Source: Bacteroidota bacterium (GTDB taxonomy: Bacteria > Bacteroidota > Bacteroidia > Chitinophagales > BACL12). Taken from it: a stretch of 64,000 bases of DNA. The stretch is from positions 496,001 through 560,000 of the forward strand of contig JADJIS010000003.1 in the NCBI GenBank assembly GCA_016706865.1. The letters are read 5' to 3'. The position numbers and the translations under genes were made by a program. Each line of letters starts with the position of its first letter. Position 1 is the stretch's first letter. Below, in pieces: positions 28,691-37,298 of this stretch. The notes beneath the pieces are model-generated. The model had not been told where the DNA came from. It made no database searches and worked only from the letters and a program-made list of their open reading frames with translations.

Positions 28691-28785
28691 TGTCAGAGTT
28701 TTTCCTAGAAAAGCTATTTTTCTGAAATTTTGTCTGACCTTTGCGCCTCAATTAGCAAAAATGCCCTGTGGCACAATATCTGACA
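28691..28785 (+). promoter_or_regulatory. Region upstream of groES with TGTCAGA / TCTGAC(A) half-sites
   Basis: TGTCAGA at 28691-28697 is answered by TCTGAC at 28733-28738 and TCTGACA at 28779-28785, all within 140 bases of groES. A weak -7-like GACCTTTG (28737-28744) overlaps the middle site. There is no CIRCE element. This could be an operator/promoter region for the chaperonin operon; inference only. Confidence 0.35.
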
Positions 28786-28830
28786 GGCGGGCGGTAACAC
28801 AAAACTTACTTAATCAACAAAAAATCAAAT

Positions 28831-29139
28831 ATGGCGAAGAAAATCGAAACGGCTAAGGCCAAAGTGAACATCACGATCAAACCTTTGGCTGATCGGGTAT
28901 TGGTATTACCTGCGGAAGCAGAAACCGTTACTAAAGGTGGTATCATAATTCCCGATACTGCAAAAGAAAAACCACAAAAAGGCACTATAGTAGCTGCAGG
29001 TCCGGGTAAAAAAGATGAACCTGTAACTGTAAAAGTTGGCGATTCCGTTCTCTACGGAAAATATGCCGGAACTGAAATAAGTGTTGATGGAAAAGAATAC
29101 CTAATCATGCGCGAATCTGACATTTTTGCCATTCTTTAA
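28831..29139 (+). CDS. groES: Co-chaperonin GroES
   Basis: Heptameric lid of the GroEL chaperonin, cytoplasmic. The 102 residues include an N-terminal extension (MAKKIETAKAKVNI) before the canonical IKPLADRVLVLPAEAE, the mobile loop TVTKGGIIIPDTAKEKPQKG, and the ending EYLIMRESDIFAIL. It sits 59 bases upstream of groEL in the usual order and is presumably co-transcribed. Confidence 0.97.
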   Translation: MAKKIETAKAKVNITIKPLADRVLVLPAEAETVTKGGIIIPDTAKEKPQKGTIVAAGPGKKDEPVTVKVGDSVLYGKYAGTEISVDGKEYLIMRESDIFAIL

Positions 29140-29198
29140 TGGTCGGAACGTCACTCAATTATCAAATTAATAAACTAACAAATTACCAAATATAACTT

Positions 29199-30833
29199 AT
29201 GGCAAAAATTATAAAATTCGATACCGAAGCACGTGAAAAACTGAAAGCCGGTGTTGATGCATTAGCAAATGCAGTAAAAGTAACCTTGGGCCCTAAAGGT
29301 CGCAATGTGGTTATTGAGAAAAAATACGGAGCTCCAAACGTTACCAAAGACGGAGTTACCGTTGCAAAAGAAATTGAATTGGAAGATCCTATTGAAAATA
29401 TGGGAGCTCAGATGGTGAAGGAAGTTGCTTCTAAAACTTCAGATGTTGCCGGCGACGGAACAACAACTGCAACAGTTTTAGCGCAGGCAATTATGGCTTC
29501 AGGTTTAAAAAATGTTGCTGCAGGCGCAAATCCTATGGACTTGAAACGTGGTATCGACAAAGCAGTTGAATCTGTTGTAAATGAATTGAAAAAAATGGCT
29601 CAGCATGTTGGCAACGACAATAAAAAAATTGAGCAGGTTGCTTCCATTTCTGCAAATAATGATGCAGAAATTGGAAAATTGATCGCTGAAGCAATGATAA
29701 AGGTTACTAAAGATGGTGTTATTACTGTTGAGGAATCTAAAGGAACAAATACCTATAGCGAAGTAGTGGAAGGTATGCAATTTGACCGCGGATATTTATC
29801 TCCGTATTTCATTACAAATGCGGAAGACATGGAAGCAGAAATGGAACGCGGTTATGTATTGATCTATGATAAAAAGATCAGTGCAATGAAAGACCTTCTT
29901 CCAATTTTGGAAAAAGTTGCACAACAGGGTGCACAAATGTTGATCATCGCAGAAGATATTGATGGTGAAGCTTTGGCTACATTGGTTGTAAATAAAATAA
30001 GAGGAACCATTAAAGTATGTGCCGTTAAAGCACCTGGTTTCGGAGATCGCAGAAAAGAAATGTTACAGGATATCGCAGTATTAACCGGTGGTATCGTTAT
30101 AAGCGAAGAACAAGGATATAAATTGGAAAATGCTGACCTTACTTATTTAGGAAAAGCAGAACGTATCACTATCGACAAAGACAATACTACAATTGTTGGT
30201 GGAAAAGGTAAAAAAGAAGATATCAAATCTCGTATCGCTGAGATCAAAAATCAAATTGAAAAAACAACTTCTGATTACGATCGCGAAAAATTGCAGGAAC
30301 GTCTTGCTAAATTAAGTGGTGGTGTTGCTGTTCTTTATATCGGTGCAGCTACAGAAGTTGCCATGAAAGAAAAGAAAGATCGTGTTGATGATGCATTACA
30401 TGCAACCCGCGCTGCAGTGGAAGAAGGAATTGTTCCTGGTGGAGGAGTTGCTTATATCCGCGCAATGGTTGGTTTAGATAAAATGAAAGTGGTGAATGAT
30501 GATGAACGTATTGGTGTTGAAATTATCAAACGTGCATTGGAAGAACCGATCAGAACCATTGTTGCAAATGCAGGAATTGAAGGTTCCATCGTTGTACAAA
30601 AAGTAAAAGAAGGAAAAGACGATTACGGATTTAATGCCCGCACAGAAAAATACGAAAATCTGTTAAAAGCAGGTGTTATCGATCCGGTAAAAGTAACCCG
30701 CGTAGCATTGGAAAATGCAGCATCAATTGCAGGTCTCCTTTTAACAACCGAATGCACCATCGTTGACAAACCTGAGAAAAAAGACAATCCAATGGGCGGA
30801 GGAATGCCTGGTGGAATGGATGGAATGATGTAA
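29199..30833 (+). CDS. groL: Chaperonin GroEL
   Basis: 60-kDa ATP-dependent chaperonin that folds cytoplasmic proteins in the GroES-capped cavity. It is 544 residues, full length. Hallmarks: VTLGPKGRNVVIEKKYGAP near the N-terminus, the ATP-binding GDGTTTATVLAQAI (around residues 86-99), VEEGIVPGGGVAYIRA near 405-420, and the flexible Gly/Met-rich tail (MGGGMPGGMDGMM). Codon and base use are like the neighbours. A terminator lies about 110 bases downstream, after a GTGAGTA-type tract. Confidence 0.98.
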   Translation: MAKIIKFDTEAREKLKAGVDALANAVKVTLGPKGRNVVIEKKYGAPNVTKDGVTVAKEIELEDPIENMGAQMVKEVASKTSDVAGDGTTTATVLAQAIMASGLKNVAAGANPMDLKRGIDKAVESVVNELKKMAQHVGNDNKKIEQVASISANNDAEIGKLIAEAMIKVTKDGVITVEESKGTNTYSEVVEGMQFDRGYLSPYFITNAEDMEAEMERGYVLIYDKKISAMKDLLPILEKVAQQGAQMLIIAEDIDGEALATLVVNKIRGTIKVCAVKAPGFGDRRKEMLQDIAVLTGGIVISEEQGYKLENADLTYLGKAERITIDKDNTTIVGGKGKKEDIKSRIAEIKNQIEKTTSDYDREKLQERLAKLSGGVAVLYIGAATEVAMKEKKDRVDDALHATRAAVEEGIVPGGGVAYIRAMVGLDKMKVVNDDERIGVEIIKRALEEPIRTIVANAGIEGSIVVQKVKEGKDDYGFNARTEKYENLLKAGVIDPVKVTRVALENAASIAGLLLTTECTIVDKPEKKDNPMGGGMPGGMDGMM

Positions 30834-30895
30834 GATGGTGAGTGGGGAGTGGTGAGTAGTGAGTAGGGTGGTGAGTAGAAAGTAGTGAGTGGGAT
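30834..30895. repeat. GTGAGTA-type heptamer tract after groEL
   Basis: Degenerate seven-base words (GTGAGTA, GGGTGGT, GAAAGTA) begin at the groEL stop codon and run for about 60 bases, ahead of the terminator. Confidence 0.75.
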
Positions 30896-30942
30896 CGAAA
30901 CCCGAAAAGCATCGCTTCGAATTTATACTTTAATGAAATTAA

Positions 30943-30976
30943 AACCTTTCTGGAGTTTTTCAGGAAGGTTTTTTTA
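30943..30976 (+). terminator. Intrinsic terminator of the groESL operon
   Basis: AACCTTTCTG pairs with CAGGAAGGTT around GAGTTTTT, followed by seven T (30969-30975). Confidence 0.85.
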
Positions 30977-31064
30977 TGAATGAGTAATGAGTTATGAGTA
31001 ATGAGTTTGATCCTGCTCACATTGGTGCTTTGAATTCCTTTTTGAAAATTTTGCTAACCTGATG

Positions 31065-31222
31065 CTCAGAACCCAGAACTCAGAACCCAGAACTCAGAAC
31101 CCAGAACTCAGAACCCAGAACTCAGAACCCAGAACTCAGAACCCAGAACTCAGAACCCAGAACTCAGAACCCAGAACTCAGAACCCAGAACTCAGAACCC
31201 AGAACTCAGAACCCAGAACTCA
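31065..31222. repeat. 14-bp tandem array (CAGAACCCAGAACT), about 11 copies
   Basis: Near-perfect repetition of CAGAACC/CAGAACT (two alternating heptamers, period 14) for about 158 bases, ending two bases before the -7 promoter element of the radical SAM gene. The frame of that gene happens to stay open through the array, but the array is upstream of its promoter and so is not coding. Confidence 0.93.
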
Positions 31223-31223
31223 T

Positions 31224-31231
31224 TACCTTTG
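31224..31231 (+). promoter_or_regulatory. -7 promoter element TACCTTTG
   Basis: Exact match to the Bacteroidota -7 consensus TAnnTTTG, seven bases before ATG 31239. It fixes the likely gene start and implies a nearly leaderless mRNA. The -33 region falls inside the 14-bp array. Confidence 0.75.
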
Positions 31232-31238
31232 CAATCCA

Positions 31239-33434
31239 ATGACCTCCGTCTTTTTATTCACCCCACCCTTCACCCAACTCAATACCCCTTATCCTGGTAC
31301 CGTTTATTTAAAAGGCTTTTTAAATACACGCAATATTTCCTGTTATCAGGCGGATCTTGGAATTGAAGTTACAGACACCATTTTTTCAAAACAGGGTTTG
31401 ATCAATTTATTTGAAGCAGTAAATACAACGGCCGAAAACATATCAGAAAATTCCTCAAGAATTATTGCTCTTAAAGAAGATTATATCAATACAATTGATC
31501 ATGTAATGCATTTTTTGCGTGGGAAAAATCCTTCTTTAGCTCATGTAATTTGTTTAGGTGATTTTTTGCCTGAAGCATCGCGATTCGAACAGATTGAAGA
31601 TCTCGAATGGGCTTTCGGAACCATGGGAAAACAAGACCAGGCGAAATATCTTTCAACTATGTATCTGGAAGATATTTCAGACCTTATCCGTGAATGCGTG
31701 GATCCCTTTTTTGGATTTAGCAGGTACGCAGAGAAACTTGGTAGATCGGCAAACAGTTTCGATGAACTATACGAGTTATTGCAGGGCCCAAATACCTATG
31801 TTGACGGCATTTTACTAAACATCTTAAAACAAAATTTGGACAATGTCCAAATTTCTATAGTTGGTATTTCCGTTCCTTTTCCGGGAAATTTATATTCCTC
31901 ATTCCGATGCGCGCAATTCATCAAAAAACATTACCCGCATATAAAAATTATTATGGGAGGAGGATTTCCAAACACCGAATTGCGATCTCTTTCCGACCCG
32001 CGTGTTTTTGAATTTTATGATTTTATTTGTCTGGATGACGGCGAAGCACCTCTTGAAAATATAATTAAATTTTCGAAAGGGGAGATACAACTAAACGAAT
32101 TAAAAAGAACATTTACCTTAATTGATGGAGTGGTTACCTATATTAATAATCCGGCAACTAAAGATTATAAACAAGGGGAGATAGGTACACCGGATTACAG
32201 TGATCTGTTTCTGGATAAATATATTTCGGCAATTGAGATCATGAATCCCATGCACAGTTTATGGAGCGATGGACGCTGGAATAAGCTTACCATGGCGCAT
32301 GGATGTTATTGGGGTAAATGTACTTTCTGTGATATTTCATTGGATTATATAAAACTCTACGAACCTGTTGCAGCATCGCTTTTAGCCGATAGAGTAGAGG
32401 AACTAATTAAACAAACAGGACAATCCGGATTTCATTTCGTAGATGAAGCAGCACCACCGGCATTAATGCGTGCATTTGCCATTGAAATTATTCGACGCAA
32501 CATTAAAATAAGTTGGTGGACGAATATTCGTTTCGAAAAAAGTTTTACAAAAGACCTTTGTATTTTATTAAAAGCAAGTGGATGTATTGCAGTGTCGGGA
32601 GGATTGGAAGTTGCCTCCGACAGATTATTGGAATTAATTCAGAAAGGTGTGACTGTCGCACAAGTTGCAAAGGTTAATCGCAATTTTACGGAAGCGGGAA
32701 TTATGGTACATGCATATTTAATGTACGGTTTTCCCACTCAAACTACGCAGGAAACTATTGATGCACTTGAAATGGTGCGACAACTATTTTCTGCGGGAAT
32801 AATGCAATCGGGGTTTTGGCATCAGTTCGCAATGACTGCCCACAGTCCTGTCGGATTAGATCCATCATTTTTCAAAGTAAAAAAAATAAATGATACTATT
32901 GGAACCTTTGCTAATAACGACATCGAATTTATAGATGATACAAGAACCGACCATGAAAAATTCAGTTTCGGATTAAAAAAATCGTTGCTTAATTACATGC
33001 ATGGAATTGGGTTGGAAGATGATCTTCAAAATTGGTTTGATTTTAAAATACCGAAAACTTTAATTCCACCTAATTATATTAAAAGAGTTTTAACGGAAAA
33101 GGATTTTAAGGATATTAATCCCTCAACAAAAATTATCTGGTTGGGAAATCCGCCTGTAATGGAAAATGTATCATCAACAAAAAAACCATCCGATATTGAA
33201 ATGGTCAGACTTTTGTTTGTTGATAAAACAACAGAATTCAATATTTTATTACAAAAAGATCATGGATTGTGGCTGACTAAAGTTTTGCCAAAACTTTCCG
33301 TAAATAATTCCTTAATAATGACATTAAAAGAACTACAGGAAACTTATACTACCGCTGGCCTGACTCAATTTGAACAATTCATTAACAGCAAGCCTATGGC
33401 GGGTTTGTTCGATAATGGATTATTACTCCTATAA
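31239..33434 (+). CDS. B12-binding-type radical SAM protein
   Basis: A predicted 731-residue enzyme of the B12-binding radical SAM group. The N-terminal ~290 residues form a cobalamin-binding-like Rossmann domain (VGISVPFPGNLYSSFRCAQF ... IIMGGGFPNTELRSL ... FICLDDGEAPLENII) lacking the DxHxxG signature. The radical SAM core carries C356-Y-W-G-K-C361-T-F-C364, that is C-x4-C-x2-C rather than the usual C-x3-C-x2-C, then FHFVDEAAPP and a late AYLMYGFPTQT. The substrate is unknown. Start chosen from the -7 element at 31224. The frame extends upstream to 31062 only through repeats. The 3' end overlaps the convergent gene by six bases. Confidence 0.85.
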   Translation: MTSVFLFTPPFTQLNTPYPGTVYLKGFLNTRNISCYQADLGIEVTDTIFSKQGLINLFEAVNTTAENISENSSRIIALKEDYINTIDHVMHFLRGKNPSLAHVICLGDFLPEASRFEQIEDLEWAFGTMGKQDQAKYLSTMYLEDISDLIRECVDPFFGFSRYAEKLGRSANSFDELYELLQGPNTYVDGILLNILKQNLDNVQISIVGISVPFPGNLYSSFRCAQFIKKHYPHIKIIMGGGFPNTELRSLSDPRVFEFYDFICLDDGEAPLENIIKFSKGEIQLNELKRTFTLIDGVVTYINNPATKDYKQGEIGTPDYSDLFLDKYISAIEIMNPMHSLWSDGRWNKLTMAHGCYWGKCTFCDISLDYIKLYEPVAASLLADRVEELIKQTGQSGFHFVDEAAPPALMRAFAIEIIRRNIKISWWTNIRFEKSFTKDLCILLKASGCIAVSGGLEVASDRLLELIQKGVTVAQVAKVNRNFTEAGIMVHAYLMYGFPTQTTQETIDALEMVRQLFSAGIMQSGFWHQFAMTAHSPVGLDPSFFKVKKINDTIGTFANNDIEFIDDTRTDHEKFSFGLKKSLLNYMHGIGLEDDLQNWFDFKIPKTLIPPNYIKRVLTEKDFKDINPSTKIIWLGNPPVMENVSSTKKPSDIEMVRLLFVDKTTEFNILLQKDHGLWLTKVLPKLSVNNSLIMTLKELQETYTTAGLTQFEQFINSKPMAGLFDNGLLLL

Positions 33435-34601
33435 TTTTTCGAAATAATAATTTTGAGATAAACCATTTATTTCAATTCGAATCAAATAAATTCCTGGAAG
33501 TAATTCCGATGTATTTATTGAATTGCCATTTAAAAGTATTTCGTTTTTAATACAAGTTCCATCAATTGCAAAGATGGAAAAATTAATATCTGTTAAAACA
33601 TCAGGATTCTTTATAAAAAGTTGATCCGTCGCCGGATTAGGATATAAAATAAACGTTTGATCTGATATATTATGTTCATCAAGCGAAGTTATTACTTCAT
33701 TTTTATAGGCTACTCCTACAAATCCGTTTGCATAAACAAAGGCTCCATCATATTCCAAATTAGTAATTTTATATGGAGTAATAAGATCCTGAATCCAATC
33801 GGCACCACCATTTGTAGTTTTGTAAATAATAGTATCATTTGATACTATGAATCCATTATTTTCGGTGGTGAAAACTATTGCTTCTATATCTGTATGTCCT
33901 ACATTCTCCACGAAATTCCACATATCCCCGCCATCAGAAGTTTTAAATAATAAACCATCTGCAGAAATTACAAAACCAATTTCTGTATCTACAAAACTCA
34001 TATCTGTAAAGGGAAAATTGGATAAAGTATTTACCGTGATATATTCAAAATTAATTCCACCATCCTCACTTTTAATTACAACGGAATCACTTATAATAAT
34101 AAATTGTGCTGGCCCGTTTGAAATTATTTTATTTGCAAGAAATCCGGGTGTAACTGGTGTATCTTCCCATGTTTCCCCTGCATCTATACTGCGAAAAGTG
34201 CCTGCAAGTCCGCTATAAAGTCCAATATTTTCATTTGCAAAACAGATGGAAGTTATTAGGCAACCACAATTATCTACAATATTCCAATCCTCACCACCAT
34301 TTATAGTTCTTTGAATTTCACCCAAAGGTCCGCTGGCAAACCCTATATTTTCATTGATAAAAAATCCTGCAAATCCTGCTGCACCTGTCGGGTATGAAAT
34401 ATCTGTAAAAGTTTCGCCACCGTCAAAACTTTTTAAAACTGTTCCATAATCACCGAACATAAAAAGGCTATCCTTGCCAAGACATTGCAATTCAAATAGA
34501 GCGTCTTCTGTTTCGGTTTCGAGTGATAACCAGCCTGTTTGAGTGAAACTTTTGCAAAAAAGGCAGCATACTGCCAGAAAAGTTATAAGTGTTTTTTTCA
34601 T
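33429..34601 (-). CDS. T9SS cargo with Ycf48/BNR-like repeats
   Basis: A 390-residue secreted protein with signal peptide MKKTLITFLAVCCLFCKSFT. Six or so repeats of ~40-45 residues show the Ycf48/sialidase-type pattern (G.VLKSFDGGETFTDISYP; GEIQRTINGGEDWNIV; TFRSIDAGETWEDTPV; LLFKTSDGGDMWNFVE; IIYKTTNGGADWIQDL), expected to build a beta-propeller. The type A sorting domain is FILYPNPATDQLFIKNP ... NYYFEKL. A binding rather than hydrolytic role is inferred, since no sialidase active-site residues are recognisable. Its start faces the DEAD-box gene divergently. Confidence 0.88.
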   Translation of the reverse strand: MKKTLITFLAVCCLFCKSFTQTGWLSLETETEDALFELQCLGKDSLFMFGDYGTVLKSFDGGETFTDISYPTGAAGFAGFFINENIGFASGPLGEIQRTINGGEDWNIVDNCGCLITSICFANENIGLYSGLAGTFRSIDAGETWEDTPVTPGFLANKIISNGPAQFIIISDSVVIKSEDGGINFEYITVNTLSNFPFTDMSFVDTEIGFVISADGLLFKTSDGGDMWNFVENVGHTDIEAIVFTTENNGFIVSNDTIIYKTTNGGADWIQDLITPYKITNLEYDGAFVYANGFVGVAYKNEVITSLDEHNISDQTFILYPNPATDQLFIKNPDVLTDINFSIFAIDGTCIKNEILLNGNSINTSELLPGIYLIRIEINGLSQNYYFEKL

Positions 34602-34708
34602 TGGGGATGGATTCTTTAGTGAAGATAAAAAAAAAGAAATATCCGTTGCTTTAAGCTTGTAAATCTCCCAAAAAACGTTTCTTTTTAAGACTCCACTTAT
34701 ATTCTGCC

Positions 34709-34716
34709 TATCTTTG
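34709..34716 (+). promoter_or_regulatory. -7 promoter element TATCTTTG
   Basis: Exact TAnnTTTG match four bases before ATG 34721 of the DEAD-box helicase gene; the message would be nearly leaderless. Confidence 0.7.
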
Positions 34717-34720
34717 CACC

Positions 34721-36049
34721 ATGCAGAAGGCTAAATACGATCTGAATAAGATACTCAATAATTTTAAAATTGATGCACTCAATGAAATGCAAATTGCAAC
34801 CATTGAGGCAAATAAAAAACATGCGGATGTAGTTGTTCTCTCTGCCACAGGTTCAGGTAAAACACTTGCTTTTTTATTGCCTGTTCTTGAATTGCTGGAT
34901 CAAAGTAATAAAAAAACACAAGCGATGATCATTGTTCCTACGCGTGAATTGGCTTTACAGATCGATCAGGTTTTTAAAACAATGGGCACAGGGTTTAAGA
35001 TCAGTTGTTGTTACGGGGGACATAAAAGAGAAACAGAGGAAAATAATTTAATTCAACCTCCTGCCTTAATTGTTGGAACTGCAGGAAGATTGGCAGATCA
35101 TATTCGAAGAGGAAATATCACAACTGATACAATTACCACTCTAGTTTTAGACGAATTTGATAAAAGTATGGAAATGGGTTTTACTGATGAAATGTCTTTT
35201 ATAATTTCTTCACTACCATCCATCAATAAAAGAATATTAACTTCTGCAACACATACCCATAGCATCCCCGAATTTATCGGAATTAAAGATCCGGAATATC
35301 TTGAATTTGTGGGTGAGGAAAAAAGTGCTACAACACAATTAGCGATGCAAATTGTTTTTTCTCCGGATAAGGATAAAGCGGATACCTTATTCAAATTATT
35401 ATGTTATATCGGCAACAGATCAGCAATAGTATTTTGTAATCACCGTGAATCAGTAGAACGCACGAGTGAATTATTAACTCAAAAAGGAATATATAATGTT
35501 TTTTATCACGGTGCAATGGAACAGCAGGAGAGGGATAGTGCATTAATTAAATTCCGAAATGGAACTTTTGATGTTTTAGTAACCACAGATCTTGCAAGTC
35601 GCGGATTGGATATTCCGAATATTCGTTATATCATCCATTATCATTTACCCCACACCGAAGACATGTTCATTCACCGCAACGGGAGAACAGCGCGCATGGA
35701 TGCCAGCGGAACAATTATATTAATTTTATCAGAGGAAGAAAAATTACCGGAATACGTTAAACATGTTGACGAAGAAATTCAATTACCCGAAACAGAAATT
35801 CTTCCCGACAAACCAAAATGGTCAACATTATATATTTCAGTCGGCAAAAAAGATAAAGTAAATAAAATAGATATAGTTGGCTATCTCACCAAACGCGGCG
35901 ATCTTAAAATGGAAGATATCGGATTAATAGAAGTAAAAGATTTCTTCAGTTTCGTTGCAGTGCGTAAAACAAAAATTAATCAGGCCTTGCATCTTTTAAA
36001 AGAACACCGGCTTAAGAATAAAAAGGTGAAGGTGGAAGTGGCGAAGTGA
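34721..36049 (+). CDS. DEAD-box family RNA helicase with DbpA-like RNA-binding domain
   Basis: ATP-dependent RNA helicase, probably acting on rRNA during ribosome assembly. The 442-residue protein has the Q-motif region (ALNEMQIATIEAN), motif I SATGSGKT, motif Ia PTRELALQ, motif II as DEFD instead of DEAD, motif III SATHT instead of SAT at its usual fit, and motif VI HRNGRTAR. The C-terminal ~75 residues (TLYISVGKKDKVNKIDIVGY ... FSFVAVRKTKINQALHLL) match the DbpA-type RNA-binding fold, which in the known protein recognises 23S rRNA. The DEFD variant keeps the metal-binding Asp-Glu pair. It is distinct from the RhlE-like helicase at 46.2-47.5 kb. Confidence 0.9.
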   Translation: MQKAKYDLNKILNNFKIDALNEMQIATIEANKKHADVVVLSATGSGKTLAFLLPVLELLDQSNKKTQAMIIVPTRELALQIDQVFKTMGTGFKISCCYGGHKRETEENNLIQPPALIVGTAGRLADHIRRGNITTDTITTLVLDEFDKSMEMGFTDEMSFIISSLPSINKRILTSATHTHSIPEFIGIKDPEYLEFVGEEKSATTQLAMQIVFSPDKDKADTLFKLLCYIGNRSAIVFCNHRESVERTSELLTQKGIYNVFYHGAMEQQERDSALIKFRNGTFDVLVTTDLASRGLDIPNIRYIIHYHLPHTEDMFIHRNGRTARMDASGTIILILSEEEKLPEYVKHVDEEIQLPETEILPDKPKWSTLYISVGKKDKVNKIDIVGYLTKRGDLKMEDIGLIEVKDFFSFVAVRKTKINQALHLLKEHRLKNKKVKVEVAK

Positions 36050-36505
36050 GCTGGGGCAGTGGGCAGTTTTCAGTTGGCAGTGGCAGTAGGCAGTTTGTAA
36101 CATTGGAGATTATTTCTTCGAATTGAAATTTTTTTTTTATTCGAACGAAAACTTAAGCTCTCATTGGGGCAGGGAATAGTCAACAGTCAACAGTGGGCAG
36201 TGGGCAGTTTGTAAAATTGGAGATTATTTCTTCGAATTGAAAATTTTTTTTTATTCGAACGAAAACTTAAACTCCCCTTTGGGGCATGGTATAGTAAACA
36301 GTCAACAGTGGGCAGTGGGCAGCTTGTAACATTGGAGATTATTTCTTCGAATTGAAAATTTATTTTTATTCGAACGAAAACTTAAACTCCCCTTTGGGGC
36401 ATGGTATAGTAAACAGTCAACAGTGGGCAGTTTGTAACATTGGAGATTTTAGGTTCGAAATAAAATTTCATTGTAAGAAAAACTAAACTCCCCTTTGGGT
36501 TGGGG
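36050..36505. repeat. Four-copy composite repeat: GGGCAGT heptamers, TTCGAA hairpin, CCCCTTTGGGG
   Basis: Starts four bases after the helicase stop. Each ~115-bp unit reads AACAGTC/GGGCAGT heptamers, TTTGTAACATTGGAGATT, an AT stretch bounded by TTCGAAT and ATTCGAA, AAAACTTAAACTCCCC and TTTGGGG. Copies begin near 36055, 36177, 36299 and 36415; the last is shortened and diverged. These are the same family, in opposite orientation, as 16150-16430. Confidence 0.9.
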
Positions 36506-36510
36506 GCCTG

Positions 36511-36576
36511 TCGCAGTCGCAGTCGCAGTCGCAGTCGCAGTCGCAGTCGCAGTCGCAGTCGCAGTCGCAGTCGCAG
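36511..36576. repeat. Eleven perfect copies of TCGCAG
   Basis: A 66-bp uninterrupted hexamer array directly attached to the last composite repeat. The related copy at 16.19 kb carries only two units of the same word, so copy number differs between loci. Confidence 0.95.
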
Positions 36577-36769
36577 TATTATTAAATGTTAATTTGAAAA
36601 AAGTTCAGTCTTAATATAAATATCTTGCAGATCTAAAATGTTTCATTCAAAGTAATCGTCGGCTGTTCCATTTGCTAATTAGCCGAAGGCCTCCACATTT
36701 GCTAATTAATAATACTTCGGCCGTTCCCGTCGCAAGAAGTATAGGCATTGGTACATTAATTTGAATGTT

Positions 36770-37070
36770 CATCGGTACATTGGTACATTTAGACCGTAGG
36801 TCCGGCTGTTCATCGGTACATTGGTACATTTATACCGCAGGTCCGGCTGTTCATCGGTACATTGGTACATTTAGACCGTAGGTCCGGCTGTTAATCGGTA
36901 CATTGGTACATTTAGACCGTAGGTCCGGCTGTTAATCGGTTCATTGGTACATTTAGACCGCAGGTCCGGCTGTTCATCGGTACATTGGTACATTTAGACC
37001 GCAGGTCCGGCTGTTCATCGGTACATTGGTACATTTAGACCGCAGGTCCGGCTGTTAATTGGTACATCAA
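36770..37070. repeat. 41-bp tandem array, seven full copies
   Basis: Units start at 36770, 36811, 36852, 36893, 36934, 36975 and 37016, exactly 41 bases apart, with a partial eighth at 37057. Each holds CGGTACATTGGTACATTTA and GACCG(T/C)AGGTCCGGCTGTT; GACC and GGTC form a short inverted repeat. Substitutions are few (CAT/AAT at the start, T/C in the centre). It ends just before the small VF530-like gene. From 36577 to 36769 there is AT-rich DNA with TTAGCC/CCGAAG words. Confidence 0.95.
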
Positions 37071-37074
37071 TAAG

Positions 37075-37290
37075 TTATCGCAAAGTTTCAACATACAACT
37101 CCTCCACCTTCTTCCTCGCCCAAGGCGTTTTTCTTAAAAAAGTTAAACTTGATTTTATACTCGGATTATCGTTAAAACAATTGATCCTAATTATCATTCC
37201 AAGATCTTCCCATCCATATTCTTTCACAAGAAATTCTAAAATATATTGTAATGTTTTTCCATGTAAAGGATCTTTGTTTATTTCTGTCAT
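37075..37290 (-). CDS. VF530-family (DUF2132) small DNA-binding protein
   Basis: A 71-residue protein matching the VF530/DUF2132 family along its length: DPLHGKTLQYILEFLVKEYG, then WEDLGMIIRINCFNDNPSIK, SSLTFLRKTPWARKKVEELY. The family is a small helical fold reported to bind DNA; its cellular role is unclear. It lies eight bases downstream of the large T9SS gene on the same strand, so read-through is possible. Its C-terminus is next to the 41-bp array. Confidence 0.9.
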   Translation of the reverse strand: MTEINKDPLHGKTLQYILEFLVKEYGWEDLGMIIRINCFNDNPSIKSSLTFLRKTPWARKKVEELYVETLR

Positions 37291-37298
37291 TATTTAGA

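Noticed and set aside
28691..28830. CIRCE operator for groESL
   Set aside because: No TTAGCACTC-N9-GAGTGCTAA is present.
31062..31238. N-terminal extension of the radical SAM protein
   Set aside because: Encoded by the 14-bp array and located upstream of the -7 element.
36511..37070. CRISPR array
   Set aside because: The 41-bp units are contiguous with no unique spacers, and no cas genes are present; the TCGCAG tract is a simple hexamer repeat.
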